Part shown: piece by piece, positions 54,601 to 64,000 of the stretch | How positions within the stretch are numbered: position 1 is the stretch's first letter | Layout of the letters: each line of letters starts with the position of its first letter | Source: Riptortus pedestris | Taxonomy: Eukaryota > Arthropoda > Insecta > Hemiptera > Alydidae | DNA: 64,000 nt | NCBI GenBank assembly: GCA_019009955.1 | Contig: CM032229.1 | Span: 195,889,501 to 195,953,500 of the forward strand | Reading direction: 5' to 3' | Translations under genes and position numbers: made by a program | Notes under the pieces: generated by a model | What the model saw: the letters and a program-made list of their open reading frames with translations, nothing else | Database searches by the model: none | What the model was told of the DNA's origin: nothing

Positions 54601-55758
54601 AATCACTCCTTACTGTTTTGGAATAATCACTCCTTACTGTTTTTGGAATAACCTCTACCTATTATATTGGACTAGGAACCCAACTACTTTTTTATATTCA
54701 TACTCCTTACTGTTTTGGAATAATCACTCCTTACTGTTTTGGAATAATCACTCCTTACTGTTTTGGAATAATCACTCCTTACTGTTTTGGAATAATCACT
54801 CCTTACTGTTTTGGAATAATCACTCCTTACTGTTTTGGAATAATCACTCCTTACTGTTTTGGAATAATCACTCCTTACTGTTTTGGAATAATCACTCCTT
54901 ACTGTTTTGGAATAATCACTCCTTACTGTTTTGGGATAATCAATACTTACTGGGAATAATCACTCCTTACTGTTTTGAATAAACACTCCTTACTGTTTTG
55001 GAATAATCACTCCTTACTGTTTTGGAATAATCACTCCTTACTGTTTTGGAATAATCACTCCTTACTGTTTTGGAATAATCACTCCTTACTGTTTTGGAAT
55101 AATCACTCCTTACTGTTTTGGAATAATCACTCCTTACTGTTTTGGAATAATCACTCCTTACTGTTTTGGAATAATCACTCCTTACTGTTTTGGAATAATC
55201 ACTCCTTACTGTTTTGGAATAATCACTCCTTACTGTTTTTGGAATAACCTCTACCTATTATATTGGACTAGGAACCCAACTACTTTTTTATATTCATACT
55301 CCTTACTGTTTTGGAATAATCACTCCTTACTGTTTTGGAATAATCACTCCTTACTGTTTTGGAATAATCACTCCTTACTGTTTTGGAATAATCACTCCTT
55401 ACTGTTTTGGAATAATCACTCCTTACTGTTTTTGGAATAACCTCTACCTATTATATTGGACTAGGAACCCAACTACTTTTTTATATTCATACTCCTTACT
55501 GTTTTGGAATAATCACTCCTTACTGTTTTGGAATAATCACTCCTTACTGTTTTGGAATAATCACTCCTTACTGTTTTAGAATAATCACTCCTTACTGTTT
55601 TGGAATAAGCACTCCTTACTGTTTTTGGAATAACCTCTACCTATTATATTGGACTAGGCACCCAACTACTTTTTTATAATACAATCTCCTTACTGTTTTG
55701 GAATAAGCACTCCTTACTGTTTTTGGAATAACCTCTACCTATTATATTGGACTAGGCA
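51652..55758. repeat. 24-bp satellite (about 160 units) with recurrent spacers
   Basis: The unit is CTCCTTACTGTTTTGG plus AATAATCA. Eight spacers of about 70 bp with AACCTCTACCTATTATATTG and GGACTAGGAACCCAACTACT interrupt it, at about 53113, 53516, 54457, 54646, 55240, 55435, 55628 and 55727. Between the later ones the distance is about 190 bp, so a higher-order repeat of roughly seven units plus spacer formed. As 24 is a multiple of 3, open frames of 8-residue repeats appear on both strands (SLLFWNNH on plus, YSKTVRSD on minus); none has a gene structure. Confidence 0.96.
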
Positions 55759-55883
55759 CCCAACTACTTTTAGCAGATTTCCCTTAAGGGATTGAGGTTG
55801 TACTCATGAGGGAATTTTCGAAATTTTTCTTCAAATGTCCATCGATCCTACCTAGTAGATGACGAAAATATATGTATATATTA

Positions 55884-55967
55884 GGGTGGGCCGACAAAAT
55901 TTTTTATTTTTTTATCTTAATGCTATACCGAAAAAAACTTGTCTCTATTATGTGTTATCAAAATGCA
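55884..55967 (+). repeat. Left terminal inverted repeat of transposon Y
   Basis: GGGTGGGCCGACAAAATTTT...AACTTGTCTCTATTATG; matches the reverse complement of 58393-58466 over about 75 bp with few differences. Confidence 0.85.
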
Positions 55968-55980
55968 ACAAAGAAAAAAA

Positions 55981-57085
55981 ATATATACCTAACCCCCAGC
56001 TAGCGCAACACACTTGAAATATATACCTAACCCCCAGCTAGCGCAACACACTTGAAATATATACCTAACCCCCAGCTAGCGCAACACACTTGAAATATAT
56101 ACCTAACCCCCAGCTAGCGCAACACACTTGAAATATATACCTAACCCCCAGCTAGCGCAACACACTTGAAATATATACCTAACACCCAGCTAGCGCAACA
56201 CACTTGAAATATATACCTAACCCCCAGCTAGCGCAACACACTTGAAATATATACCTAACCCCCAGCTAGCGCAACACACTTGAAATATATACCTAACCCC
56301 CAGCTAGCGCAACACACTTGAAATATATACCTAACCCCCAGCTAGCGCAACACACTTGAAATATATACCTAACCCCCAGCTAGCGCAACACACTTGAAAT
56401 ATATACCTAACCCCCAGCTAGCGCAACACACTTGAAATATATACCTAACCCCCAGCTAGCGCAACACACTTGAAATATATACCTAACCCCCAGCTAGCGC
56501 AACACACTTGAAATATATAACTAACCCCCAGCTAGCGCAACACACTTGAAATATATACCTAACCCCCAGCTAGCGCAACACACTTGAAATATATACCTAA
56601 CCCCCAGCTAGCGCAACACACTTGAAATATATACCTAACCCCCAGCTAGCGCAACACACTTGAAATATATACCTAACCCCCAGCTAGCGCAACACACTTG
56701 AAATATATACCTAACCCCCAGCTAGCGCAACACACTTGAAATATATACCTAACCCCCAGCTAGCGCAACACACTTGAAATATATACCTAACCCCCACAGC
56801 TAGCGCAACACACTTGAAATATATACCTAACCCCCAGCTAGCGCAACACACTTGAAATATATACCTAACCCCCAGCTAGCGCAACACACTTGAAATATAT
56901 ACCTAACCCCCAGCTAGCGCAACACACTTGAAATATATACCTAACCCCCAGCTAGCGCAACACACTTGAAATATATACCTAACCCCCAGCTAGCGCAACA
57001 CACTTGAAATATATACCTAACCCCCAGCTAGCGCAACACACTTGAAATATATACCTAACCCCCAGCTAGCGCAACACACTTGAAA
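55981..57085. repeat. 38-bp array inside transposon Y, about 29 copies
   Basis: The unit contains CAGCTAGCGCAACACACTTG and AAATATATACCTAACCCC; spacing of 38 bp was checked at 55997 and 56035. Copies are almost identical, with one 2-bp insertion near 56797. Homogeneity suggests recent expansion. Confidence 0.96.
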
Positions 57086-57593
57086 TTTTGAAATTTCACT
57101 AAAACCACAGGGTTTTCCTTTTTTTTTTAAAGTACCCAAACAGCTAGATATGGAACTGCTACAGTTAAAACTATTTATATTAGAGTTATAAAAACACAAT
57201 GGGTTATTGAAAATATATACTTCTTTTAATTTTAGGAAGCGCAAATGCCTTTAATAAAACATATTTAATTGATCACTTTTCGAGTGCTCACCGGCTATAG
57301 TGCAGTGCAGCATCCAATTTGTTAAACCCACTTACCATTGTGTTTTTTTAGAAATATAATGTTGATGGAACAATTACTTGTAGGAAAAAATAAATAGGCA
57401 ATTTACATTTTCCAAATGGGTTTATTAATTACAAAATTTATCGTAAAATACAAATTGTCAATTCCCAGACTTCAACATTGTGCTTCTCTTAGAATAGTCC
57501 TTTAAATATTTGTAAGTTTGAAATCATGTTTGCTGGAAAACTTGGTATTGAAGCTCTTGATAGCAGCATTGTTCGTATGAAACCATCTCTGTT

Positions 57594-58260
57594 CTAGGCA
57601 CCAACGAGTTTTGAAGAGGCTTCAGTTACCAATTTCACACAGCGCTCCACCGCTTGCGTGTGACACGGGAATTTATGTAAGTTCCATTCTTTTGCTGTGT
57701 TGGCAGCTGAAATCTTGGCCCACATTTCTTCGTCAGATACTCTTCGCAACAATGGTGGTGGATAAATAGCAGTAGTAGTCCAATCAATAATTTCGTAATA
57801 TTCTTTTGCCTGGAAGTTGAGTTTTGGAGGTTTTAAAGTTCGGTTTAGCTTTTTATTAGAAGCTTCGGCCCTTGCTTTTATGATTCTTCTAAGCCCATCA
57901 GGAACCATCAAGATCTTCCTCTTCCATTGAGCTTTCGTTTGAACCTATTCTAGGTTTTGTTGCATCCTTAGAGCATGAAGGCTGCGAATGTGAAACAAAT
58001 GAAATGTTAGACGACATAGCCTGATTTTTTGTCCCTTTACGATGCAGTCTTTTGGTAATTTTTTTCGACTCCTTCTTGTCCAAATTTTCAATTTTTCCTT
58101 GTCCAAGATTTCTTTGGAAATATATAGACTTAAGTTCAAGCACCGGAATTTTTTTATCTTTTTCATATTGACATGAAATTGATAAAGGACACTAACAGAT
58201 CTCCAGGACCTTTTTGCAGTTGCAGGAGTATTCTATTTTACATTTACATGCAGATACATC
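57594..58260 (-). pseudogene. Unnamed insect transposon-associated protein, frameshifted
   Basis: In minus sense the translation starts near 58260 with ACKCKIEYSCNCKKV (cysteine pairs), continues with KIPVLELKSIYFQRNLGQGK and SKKITKRLHRKGTKNQAMSS, then an acidic SNESSMEEEDLDGS. After a frameshift at about 57905 it gives IIDWTTTAIYPPPLLRRVSD and HKFPCHTQAVERCVKLVTEA to the stop at 57594. I recall related HTQAVER...VTEAS proteins as repeated uncharacterised proteins in insect genomes, but I know no function. Its position between the inverted repeats suggests it is, or was, a gene of transposon Y. It carries at least one frameshift and a stop. Confidence 0.55.
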
Positions 58261-58392
58261 AAAGAGTGATAAAGCCTTTTGCTTGAATTCCTCAATTTTT
58301 TGTTTGTATTTTTCTTTTCCTTGCCATGCTTAAAGGACTTCATTAGATTACGGTAGCCATTGTGGTATGAATTTAATAATATAGAATTTTGC

Positions 58393-58466
58393 TAACACAT
58401 AATAGAGACAAGTTTTTTTTGGTATAGCATTAAGAAAAAAAAATAAAAATTTTTGTCGGCCCACCC
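58393..58466 (-). repeat. Right terminal inverted repeat of transposon Y
   Basis: Reverse complement of the left repeat, ending TTGTCGGCCCACCC before TAATATATAC. Confidence 0.85.
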
Positions 58467-58618
58467 TAATATATACATATATTTTCGTCATCTACTAGGT
58501 AGGATCGATGGACATTTGAAGAAAAATTTCGAAAATTCCCTCATGAGTACAACCTCAATCCCTTAAGGGAAATCTGCTAAAAGTAGTTGGGTTTTTTTCG
58601 GCCCACCCTAGTATATAT

Positions 58619-58845
58619 ATATTTGTCTGTTACCGCTCTAGCGGTCGCAATTTTTGTTTGATCACCGTCGCCAATTTCGATATTTAGTCGTTTTATGTAA
58701 AAAGAAAGATCTAGTTCGTTAACGGCTGAAATCGGACCAGTGGGAGGGGGGGTTTAGAGGAGAGGATTTTCGAAAATTCGGAATATCTCCTCTACTATAC
58801 GTGGCATCGAAAAATTGTACAGAATCAATCTTATTGCAAATTAAG
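58619..58845 (+). mobile_element. Family X dispersed repeat, TA-flanked end
   Basis: TTTGTCTGTTACCGCTCTAG and GGTCGCAATTTTTGTTTGAT as at 39128, then GTGGGAGGGGGGG and GAATATCTCC. It stops abruptly at TTTTTGGAATAACCTC, which returns to the satellite spacer, so the whole block 55759-58845 is inserted in the array. Confidence 0.7.
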
Positions 58846-60645
58846 TTTTTGGAATAACCTCTACCTATTATATTAGACTAGGCAATCCCCACTTTTTTAT
58901 AATACAATCTCCTTACTGTTTTGGAATAAGCACTCCCTGCCGCTATAGAATATACCTATACTCCATATTGTTTTGGCATAACCACTCCCTGCCGCTATAG
59001 AATATACCTATACTCCATATTGTTTTGGCATACCCACTTGCTGCTGCTATAGAATATACCTATACTCCATATTGTTTTGGAATACCCACTCCCTGCCGCT
59101 ATAGAATATACCTATACTCCATATTGTTTTGGAATACCCACTCCCTGCCGCTATAGAATATACCTATACTCCTTATTGTTTTGGCATACCCACTCCCTGC
59201 CGCTATAGAATATACCTATACTCCATATTGTTTTGGCATACCCACTCCCTGCCGCTATAGAATATACCTATACTCCTTATTGTTTTGGCATACCCACTCC
59301 CTGCCGCTATAGAATATACCTATACTCCATATTGTTTTGGCATACCCACTCCCTGCCGCTATAGAATATACCTATACTCCATATTGTTTTGGCATACCCA
59401 CTCCCTGCCGCTATAGAATATACCTATACTCCTTATTGTTTTGGCATACCCACTCCCTGCCGCTATAGAATATACCTATACTCCATATTGTTTTGGCATA
59501 CCCACTCCCTGCCGCTATAGAATATACCTATACTCCTTATTGTTTTGGCATACCCACTCCCTGCCGCTATAGAATATACCTATACTCCATATTGTTTTGG
59601 CATACCCACTCCCTGCTGCTATAGAATATACCTATACTCCATATTGTTTTGGCATACCCACTCCCTGCCGCTATAGAATATACCTATACTCCATATTGTT
59701 TTGGCATACCCACTCCCTGCCGCTATAGAATATACCTATACTCCATATTGTTTTGGCATACCCACTCCCTGCTGCTATAGAATATACCTATACTCCATAT
59801 TGTTTTGGCATACCCACTCCCTGCCGCTATAGAATATACCTATACTCCATATTGTTTTGGCATACCCACTCCCTGCCGCTATAGAATATACCTATACTCC
59901 ATATTGTTTTGGCATACCCACTCCCTGCTGCTATAGAATATACCTATACTCCATATTGTTTTGGCATACCCACTCCCTGCCGCTATAGAATATACCTATA
60001 CTCCTTATTGTTTTGGCATACCCACTCCCTGCTGCTATAGAATATACCTATACTCCATATTGTTTTGGCATACCCACTCCCTGCTGCTATAGAATATACC
60101 TATACTCCTTATTGTTTTGGCATACCCACTCCCTGCTGCTATAGAATATACCTATACTCCTTATTGTTTTGGCATACCCACTCCCTGCCGCTATAGAATA
60201 TACCTATACTCCATATTGTTTTGGCATACCCACTCCCTGCTGCTATAGAATATACCTATACTCCATATTGTTTTGGCATACCCACTCCCTGCCGCTATAG
60301 AATATACCTATACTCCATATTGTTTTGGCATACCCACTCCCTCCTGCTATAGAATATACCTATACTCCTTATTGTTTTGGCATACCCACTCCCTGCCGCT
60401 ATAGAATATACCTATACTCCATATTGTTTTGGCATACCCACTCCCTGCCGCTATAGAATATACCTATACTCCATATTGTTTTGGCATACCCACTCCCTGC
60501 CGCTATAGAATATACCTATACTCCATATTGTTTTGGCATACCCACTCCCTGCTGCTATAGAATATACCTATACTCCATATTGTTTTGGCATACCCACTCC
60601 CTGCTGCTATAGAATATACCTATACTCCATATTGTTTTGGAATAT
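58846..60645. repeat. 52-bp satellite, about 33 copies, related to the 24-bp unit
   Basis: The unit contains GGCATACCCACTCCCTGCCG and CTATAGAATATACCTATA; 52-bp spacing checked at 58975 and 59027. The first 70 bp still match the spacer and unit of the 24-bp satellite. Its part CTCCATATTGTTTTGGCATA matches CTCCTTACTGTTTTGGAATA, so the 52-bp unit looks like a 24-bp unit plus about 28 bp of new sequence. Subtypes CTGCCG/CTGCTG and CATATTG/CTTATTG are mixed. Confidence 0.95.
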
Positions 60646-61813
60646 ATGTTCCGCAACTTGTTTAGATCATATGTGTTAGGGCGTGCGGTTAGCTTTTGTG
60701 TTAATAATAAGAAAGCATTAGACTGAAATAACATTAATAAAAAAGATAATTTCCTCACCTTGATTATACTGAAGTATTTACTATTCTCTGAGATGAGGGC
60801 AAATAATACAAGCCATTATTTGAGTTCTCCAAAGAATCAAAAATATATTGAATGAGTGATAGCATATGCTTAAACTTTATAGTTATGAGCCTTCTGATAG
60901 GTTAGAACTAAATGATGCTATTTTGATACAATTTAAACCTGATAAAAAATAAACCTAGTTTCAAAACTAATGAAACAAACATTAACACTTATTGACAAAT
61001 ATGTGATGAAAACAAAGAAACTTTAAATTTATGAAAAATGGCTATAAAACATAGAACACAATGGCTACCCTTTGTTTTGTTTGTAAACATTAACGGCCGC
61101 CAATACTATATATATACACTAGAAAATGATTGATATGTCCTGTATTATGAGTACTCATTTGATTGCTCACGTCGATAATGCTAGCATTATAGTAAAGAAA
61201 GAGGTGCCTTCCAGAAAAATATACTTTCCATGAGGCGGATTTTCCTTCCAGTGTTATTTGGACAAATCAGATTCCTTCCAGTGTTATTTGTGTTCAAATC
61301 AGATTCCTTCTTCTAACTGGTGAAGAATGTTAGCGGAGGCCTCTATCATCGATGCGGAGATCCTTTCTGAATACAAACGCTGTCGGAGCCGAGCAATGTT
61401 CATCTTTTTGCGGAGCAGAACACAAGCATCAACCTTCACATGGGACAATAGAATCAACAATGGCTGCCAGACATAAAGCGAGCGCTGCATCCTGTACACT
61501 AGCGCTGCAATTTCCGCTCTTGGCCACCGCCTACGCCGACCTCCGGATGTACGGCCGGTTAGTGAACTAAGTAAGCTCAGGAGGACGACTAAACAATATG
61601 CATACCTCAATTTTGATTTGAAAATCATGTTTTACTCCTCTCAAGTTAGTTACTCAAATGGTTAGCTCAGTAGATTTCGATGAACTTTTATATAAAATAT
61701 TCGCTACCTCACGTTAGCAAAGTTAGAACTTTTCTTGGTATTTTCGGATTTCAGCTTAATCAAAAATTATAATTTCATATTAATTTATAAGTTGTCTTCC
61801 TGTTTTGTTTAAG
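60646..61813. other. Unassigned intron sequence
   Basis: Probably the end of the large ferlin intron. AT-rich to about 61180, then mixed with a small duplication (ATTCCTTCCAGTGTTATTTG at about 61240 and 61270). A minus-strand open frame of 109 codons (61299-61628), with TSGGRRRRWPRAEIAAL and a RLRQRLYSERISASM block, is not one I can assign. It could be a transposon remnant or chance. Confidence 0.45.
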
Positions 61814-61986
61814 GCAACTGTATCATTCGAATCAACTTATTCTGAAATGGAAGACTCTGATTGGTCACTGAACGCAGAGGAGCAAATGCTGGTAGACATC
61901 GAGCAGAACATTGCCAATCTGGAGAGAAGCATAAGAAGGCGGGGATCCTGGCACTCTCACGAGCCCTCACCGGACCAAAGCCCGAG
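61814..61986 (+). CDS. Probable exon of the same gene, acidic and arginine-rich linker
   Basis: Acceptor TTCCTGTTTTGTTTAAG ends at 61813; the donor is at 61987 (AG|GTACCC). The 173-bp frame (57 codons plus 2 bases) encodes ATVSFESTYSEMEDSDWSLN, then AEEQMLVDIEQNIANLERSI and RRRGSWHSHEPSPDQSPR. The middle is a short helical stretch with leucine spacing, followed by a basic, then serine/proline-rich end. It could be the linker after ferlin C2A. I do not recognise the sequence, and at least one exon carrying the rest of C2A must lie between this and 49313. The evidence is the splice-like borders and coding composition. Confidence 0.5.
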
Positions 61987-64000
61987 GTACCCCTTTATCT
62001 ACCCCTAACTCTAGTAGATCAGAACTGAATAACGTCACACCCCCCGAGGTACCCCTTTATCTACCACGAACTCTAGTAGAGCAGAACTGACTAACGTCAC
62101 ACCCCCCGAGGTACCCCTTTATCTACTTCTAACTCTAGTAGATCAGAACTGAATAACGTCACACCCCCCGAGGTACCCCTTTATCTACCCCTAACTCTAG
62201 TAGATCAGAACTGAATAACGTCACACCCCCCGAGGTACCCCTTTATCTACCCCTAACTCTAGTAGATCAGAACTGAATAACGTCACACCCCCCGAGGTAC
62301 CCCTTTATCTACCTCTAACTCTAGTAGATCAGAACTGAATAACGTCACACCCCCCGAGGTACCCCTTTATCTACCTCTAACTCTAGTAGATCAGAACTGA
62401 ATAACGTCACACCCCCCGAGGTACCCCTTTATCTACCCCTAACTCTAGTAGATCAGAACTGAATAACGTCACACCCCACGAGGTACCCCTTTTATCTAAC
62501 TCTAACACACCCCCCCTACACTCTAGTAGTAGATCCGAACTGAAATAACGTCACACCCCCCGAGGTACCCCTTTATCTACCTCTAACTCTAGTAGATCAC
62601 ACTGAATACAACTGAATAACGTCACACACCCCACGAGGTACCCCTTTATCTACCCCTAACTCTAGTAGATCAGAACTGAATAACGTCACACCCCCCGAGG
62701 TACCCATTTTTCTACCGCTAACTCTAGTAGATCAGAACTGAATAACGTCACACCCCCCGAGGTACCCCTTTATCTACCCCTAACTCTAGTAGATCAGAAC
62801 TGAATAACGTCACACCCGAGGTACCCCTTTATCTACCCCTAACTCTAGTAGATCAGAACTGAATAACGTCACACCCCCGAGGTACCCCTTTATCTACCTC
62901 TAACTCTAGTAGATCAGAACTGAATAACGTCACACCCCCCCCGAGGTACCCCTTTATCTACCCCTAACTCTAGTAGATCAGAACTGAATAACGTCACACC
63001 CCACGAGGTACCCCTTTATCTACCTCTTACTCTAGTAGATCAGAACTGAATAACGTCACACCCCCCGAGGTACCCCTTTATCTACCTCTAACTCTAGTAG
63101 ATCAGAACTGAATAACGTCACACCCCCCGAGGTACCCCTTTATCTACCCCTAACTCTAGTAGATCAGAACTGAATAACGTCACACCCCCCGAGGTACCCC
63201 ATTATCTTCCCCTAACGCTAGTGGATCAGAACGGACTAACGTCACACCCCCGAGGGACCCCTTTATCTACCCCTAACTCTAGTAGATCAGAACTGAATAA
63301 CGTCACACCCCCCGAGGTACCCCTTTATCTAACCCTAACTCTAGTAGATGAGAACTGAATAACGACACACCCCCCGAGGTACCCCTTTATCTACCTCTAA
63401 CTCTCGTAGATCTGAACTGAATAACGTCACACCCCACGAGGTACCCCTTTATCTAACTCTAACTCTAGTAGATCCACTCTGAATAACGTCACACCCCCCG
63501 AGGTACCCCTTTATCTAACTCTAACTCTAGTAGATTCACACTGAATAACGACACACCCCCCGAGGTACCCCTTTATCTACCCCTAACTCTAGTAGATCAG
63601 AACTGAATAACGTCACACCCCCCGAGGTACCCCTTTATCTACCCCTAACTCTAGTAGATCAGAACTGAATAACGTCACACCCCCCGAGGTACCCCTTTAT
63701 CTACCCCTAACTCTAGTAGATCAGAACTGAATAACGTCACACCCCACGAGGTACCCCTTTATCTACCTCTAACTCTAGTAGATCAGAACGGAATAACGTC
63801 ACACAACACCGCCTGAGGTACCCCTTATCTACCCCTAACTCTAGTAGATCAGAACTGAATAACGTCACACCCCCCGAGGTACCCCTTTATCTACCCCTAA
63901 CTCTAGTAGATCAGAACTGAATAACGTCACACCCCACGAGGTACCCCTTTATCTGCCTCTTACTCTAGTAGATCAGAACTGAATAACGTCACACCCCACG
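61984..64000. repeat. 62-bp satellite starting at the exon's splice donor, about 32 copies, runs off the window
   Basis: The first copy begins at the last bases of the exon (CCCGAG|GTACCCCTTTATCTAC). The unit also contains CTAACTCTAGTAGATCAGAA and CTGAATAACGTCACACCCC. Spacing of 62 bp checked at 61984 and 62046. Nearly all copies retain the GAGGTACCCC junction. Length varies slightly by C-run changes. Some copies near 62490, 62600, 63200 and 63800 are rearranged. Confidence 0.95.

Larger units (their letters stand above)
55759..58591. mobile_element. Inverted-repeat transposon Y inside the satellite
   Basis: Arms of about 200 bp (55759-55967 and 58393-58591) are inverted copies. The inner part of each arm is GGGTGGGCCGACAAAA... 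(55884 and, reversed, 58466). The outer part is a family X palindromic end with flank CCCAACTACTTTT. The outer 110 bp or so appear identical in the two arms. Inside are a 38-bp array and a broken gene. GGGTGGGCC ends with TATATTA next to them suggest a cut-and-paste DNA transposon, but the superfamily is not identified. An extra CGGCCCACCCTA end occurs at 58602, just outside. Confidence 0.75.

Noticed and set aside
51583..55247. Octapeptide-repeat proteins (SLLFWNNH or YSKTVRSD)
   Set aside because: They result from a 24-bp satellite unit without stops; spacers and single-base insertions break the frames.
61299..61628. A 109-codon gene on the minus strand in the ferlin intron
   Set aside because: The N-terminal part looks like a hydrophobic segment followed by an arginine-rich patch, but I recognise no family and see no supporting structure.

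Overview
This window looks like repeat-rich nuclear DNA from an arthropod, most likely an insect. The reasons are spliceosomal exon borders, AT-rich non-coding DNA, and an assortment of Ty3/Gypsy, BEL/Pao, I/Jockey-, R1- and RTE-like retrotransposons, piggyBac elements and Helitrons. A hemipteran is plausible but only a guess. There is no bacterial-style gene, operon, rRNA, tRNA or CRISPR array. Nearly every recognisable protein belongs to a broken mobile element.

Layout: 1-2294 minus-strand Ty3/Gypsy element running off the left edge; 2.9-4.5 kb a 47-bp minisatellite; 4.7-5.8 kb an internally deleted piggyBac element with a TTAA at each end; 5.9-9.25 kb a cluster of non-autonomous Helitrons separated by (TA)n; 10.0-10.9, 12.6-13.5 and 22.9-26.2 kb minisatellites of 55, 46 and 34 bp; 13.8-17.2 kb a second Gypsy element whose gag resembles BEL/Pao gag; 19.8-20.9 kb the end of a non-LTR retrotransposon; 26.8-27.3 kb an extreme A(C)15 array and then a 28-bp array; 28.1-31.2 kb an I-like retrotransposon interrupted by a piggyBac element; 32.1-39.1 kb a BEL/Pao element with both 217-bp LTRs, itself interrupted by another piggyBac derivative; 40.3-41.4 kb a 5'-truncated R1-like element with a poly(A) tail; 41.4-43.7 kb an RTE-like element whose coding end has been amplified into a 145-bp satellite; 44.3-47.3 kb more Helitrons; 47.5-48.4 kb I/Jockey-like reverse transcriptase.

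The only likely host gene is on the plus strand from 49 kb: one exon (49125-49313) encodes part of a ferlin-type C2 domain resembling otoferlin C2A, and a second probable exon lies at 61814-61986. The 12.5 kb between them is mostly tandem arrays (58, 24, 38 and 52 bp units) plus an inverted-repeat transposon. Immediately at the second exon's putative splice donor a 62-bp satellite begins and continues to the window end; each unit repeats the exon-end/donor motif. An unclassified dispersed repeat (called family X here) with AGCAGATTTCCC near its ends occurs about a dozen times. About a third of the window is tandem repeat.

The mobile genes do not cooperate in a pathway. They record successive insertion, nesting, truncation and amplification. 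All boundaries are by eye and homology is from recognised motifs, not searches.
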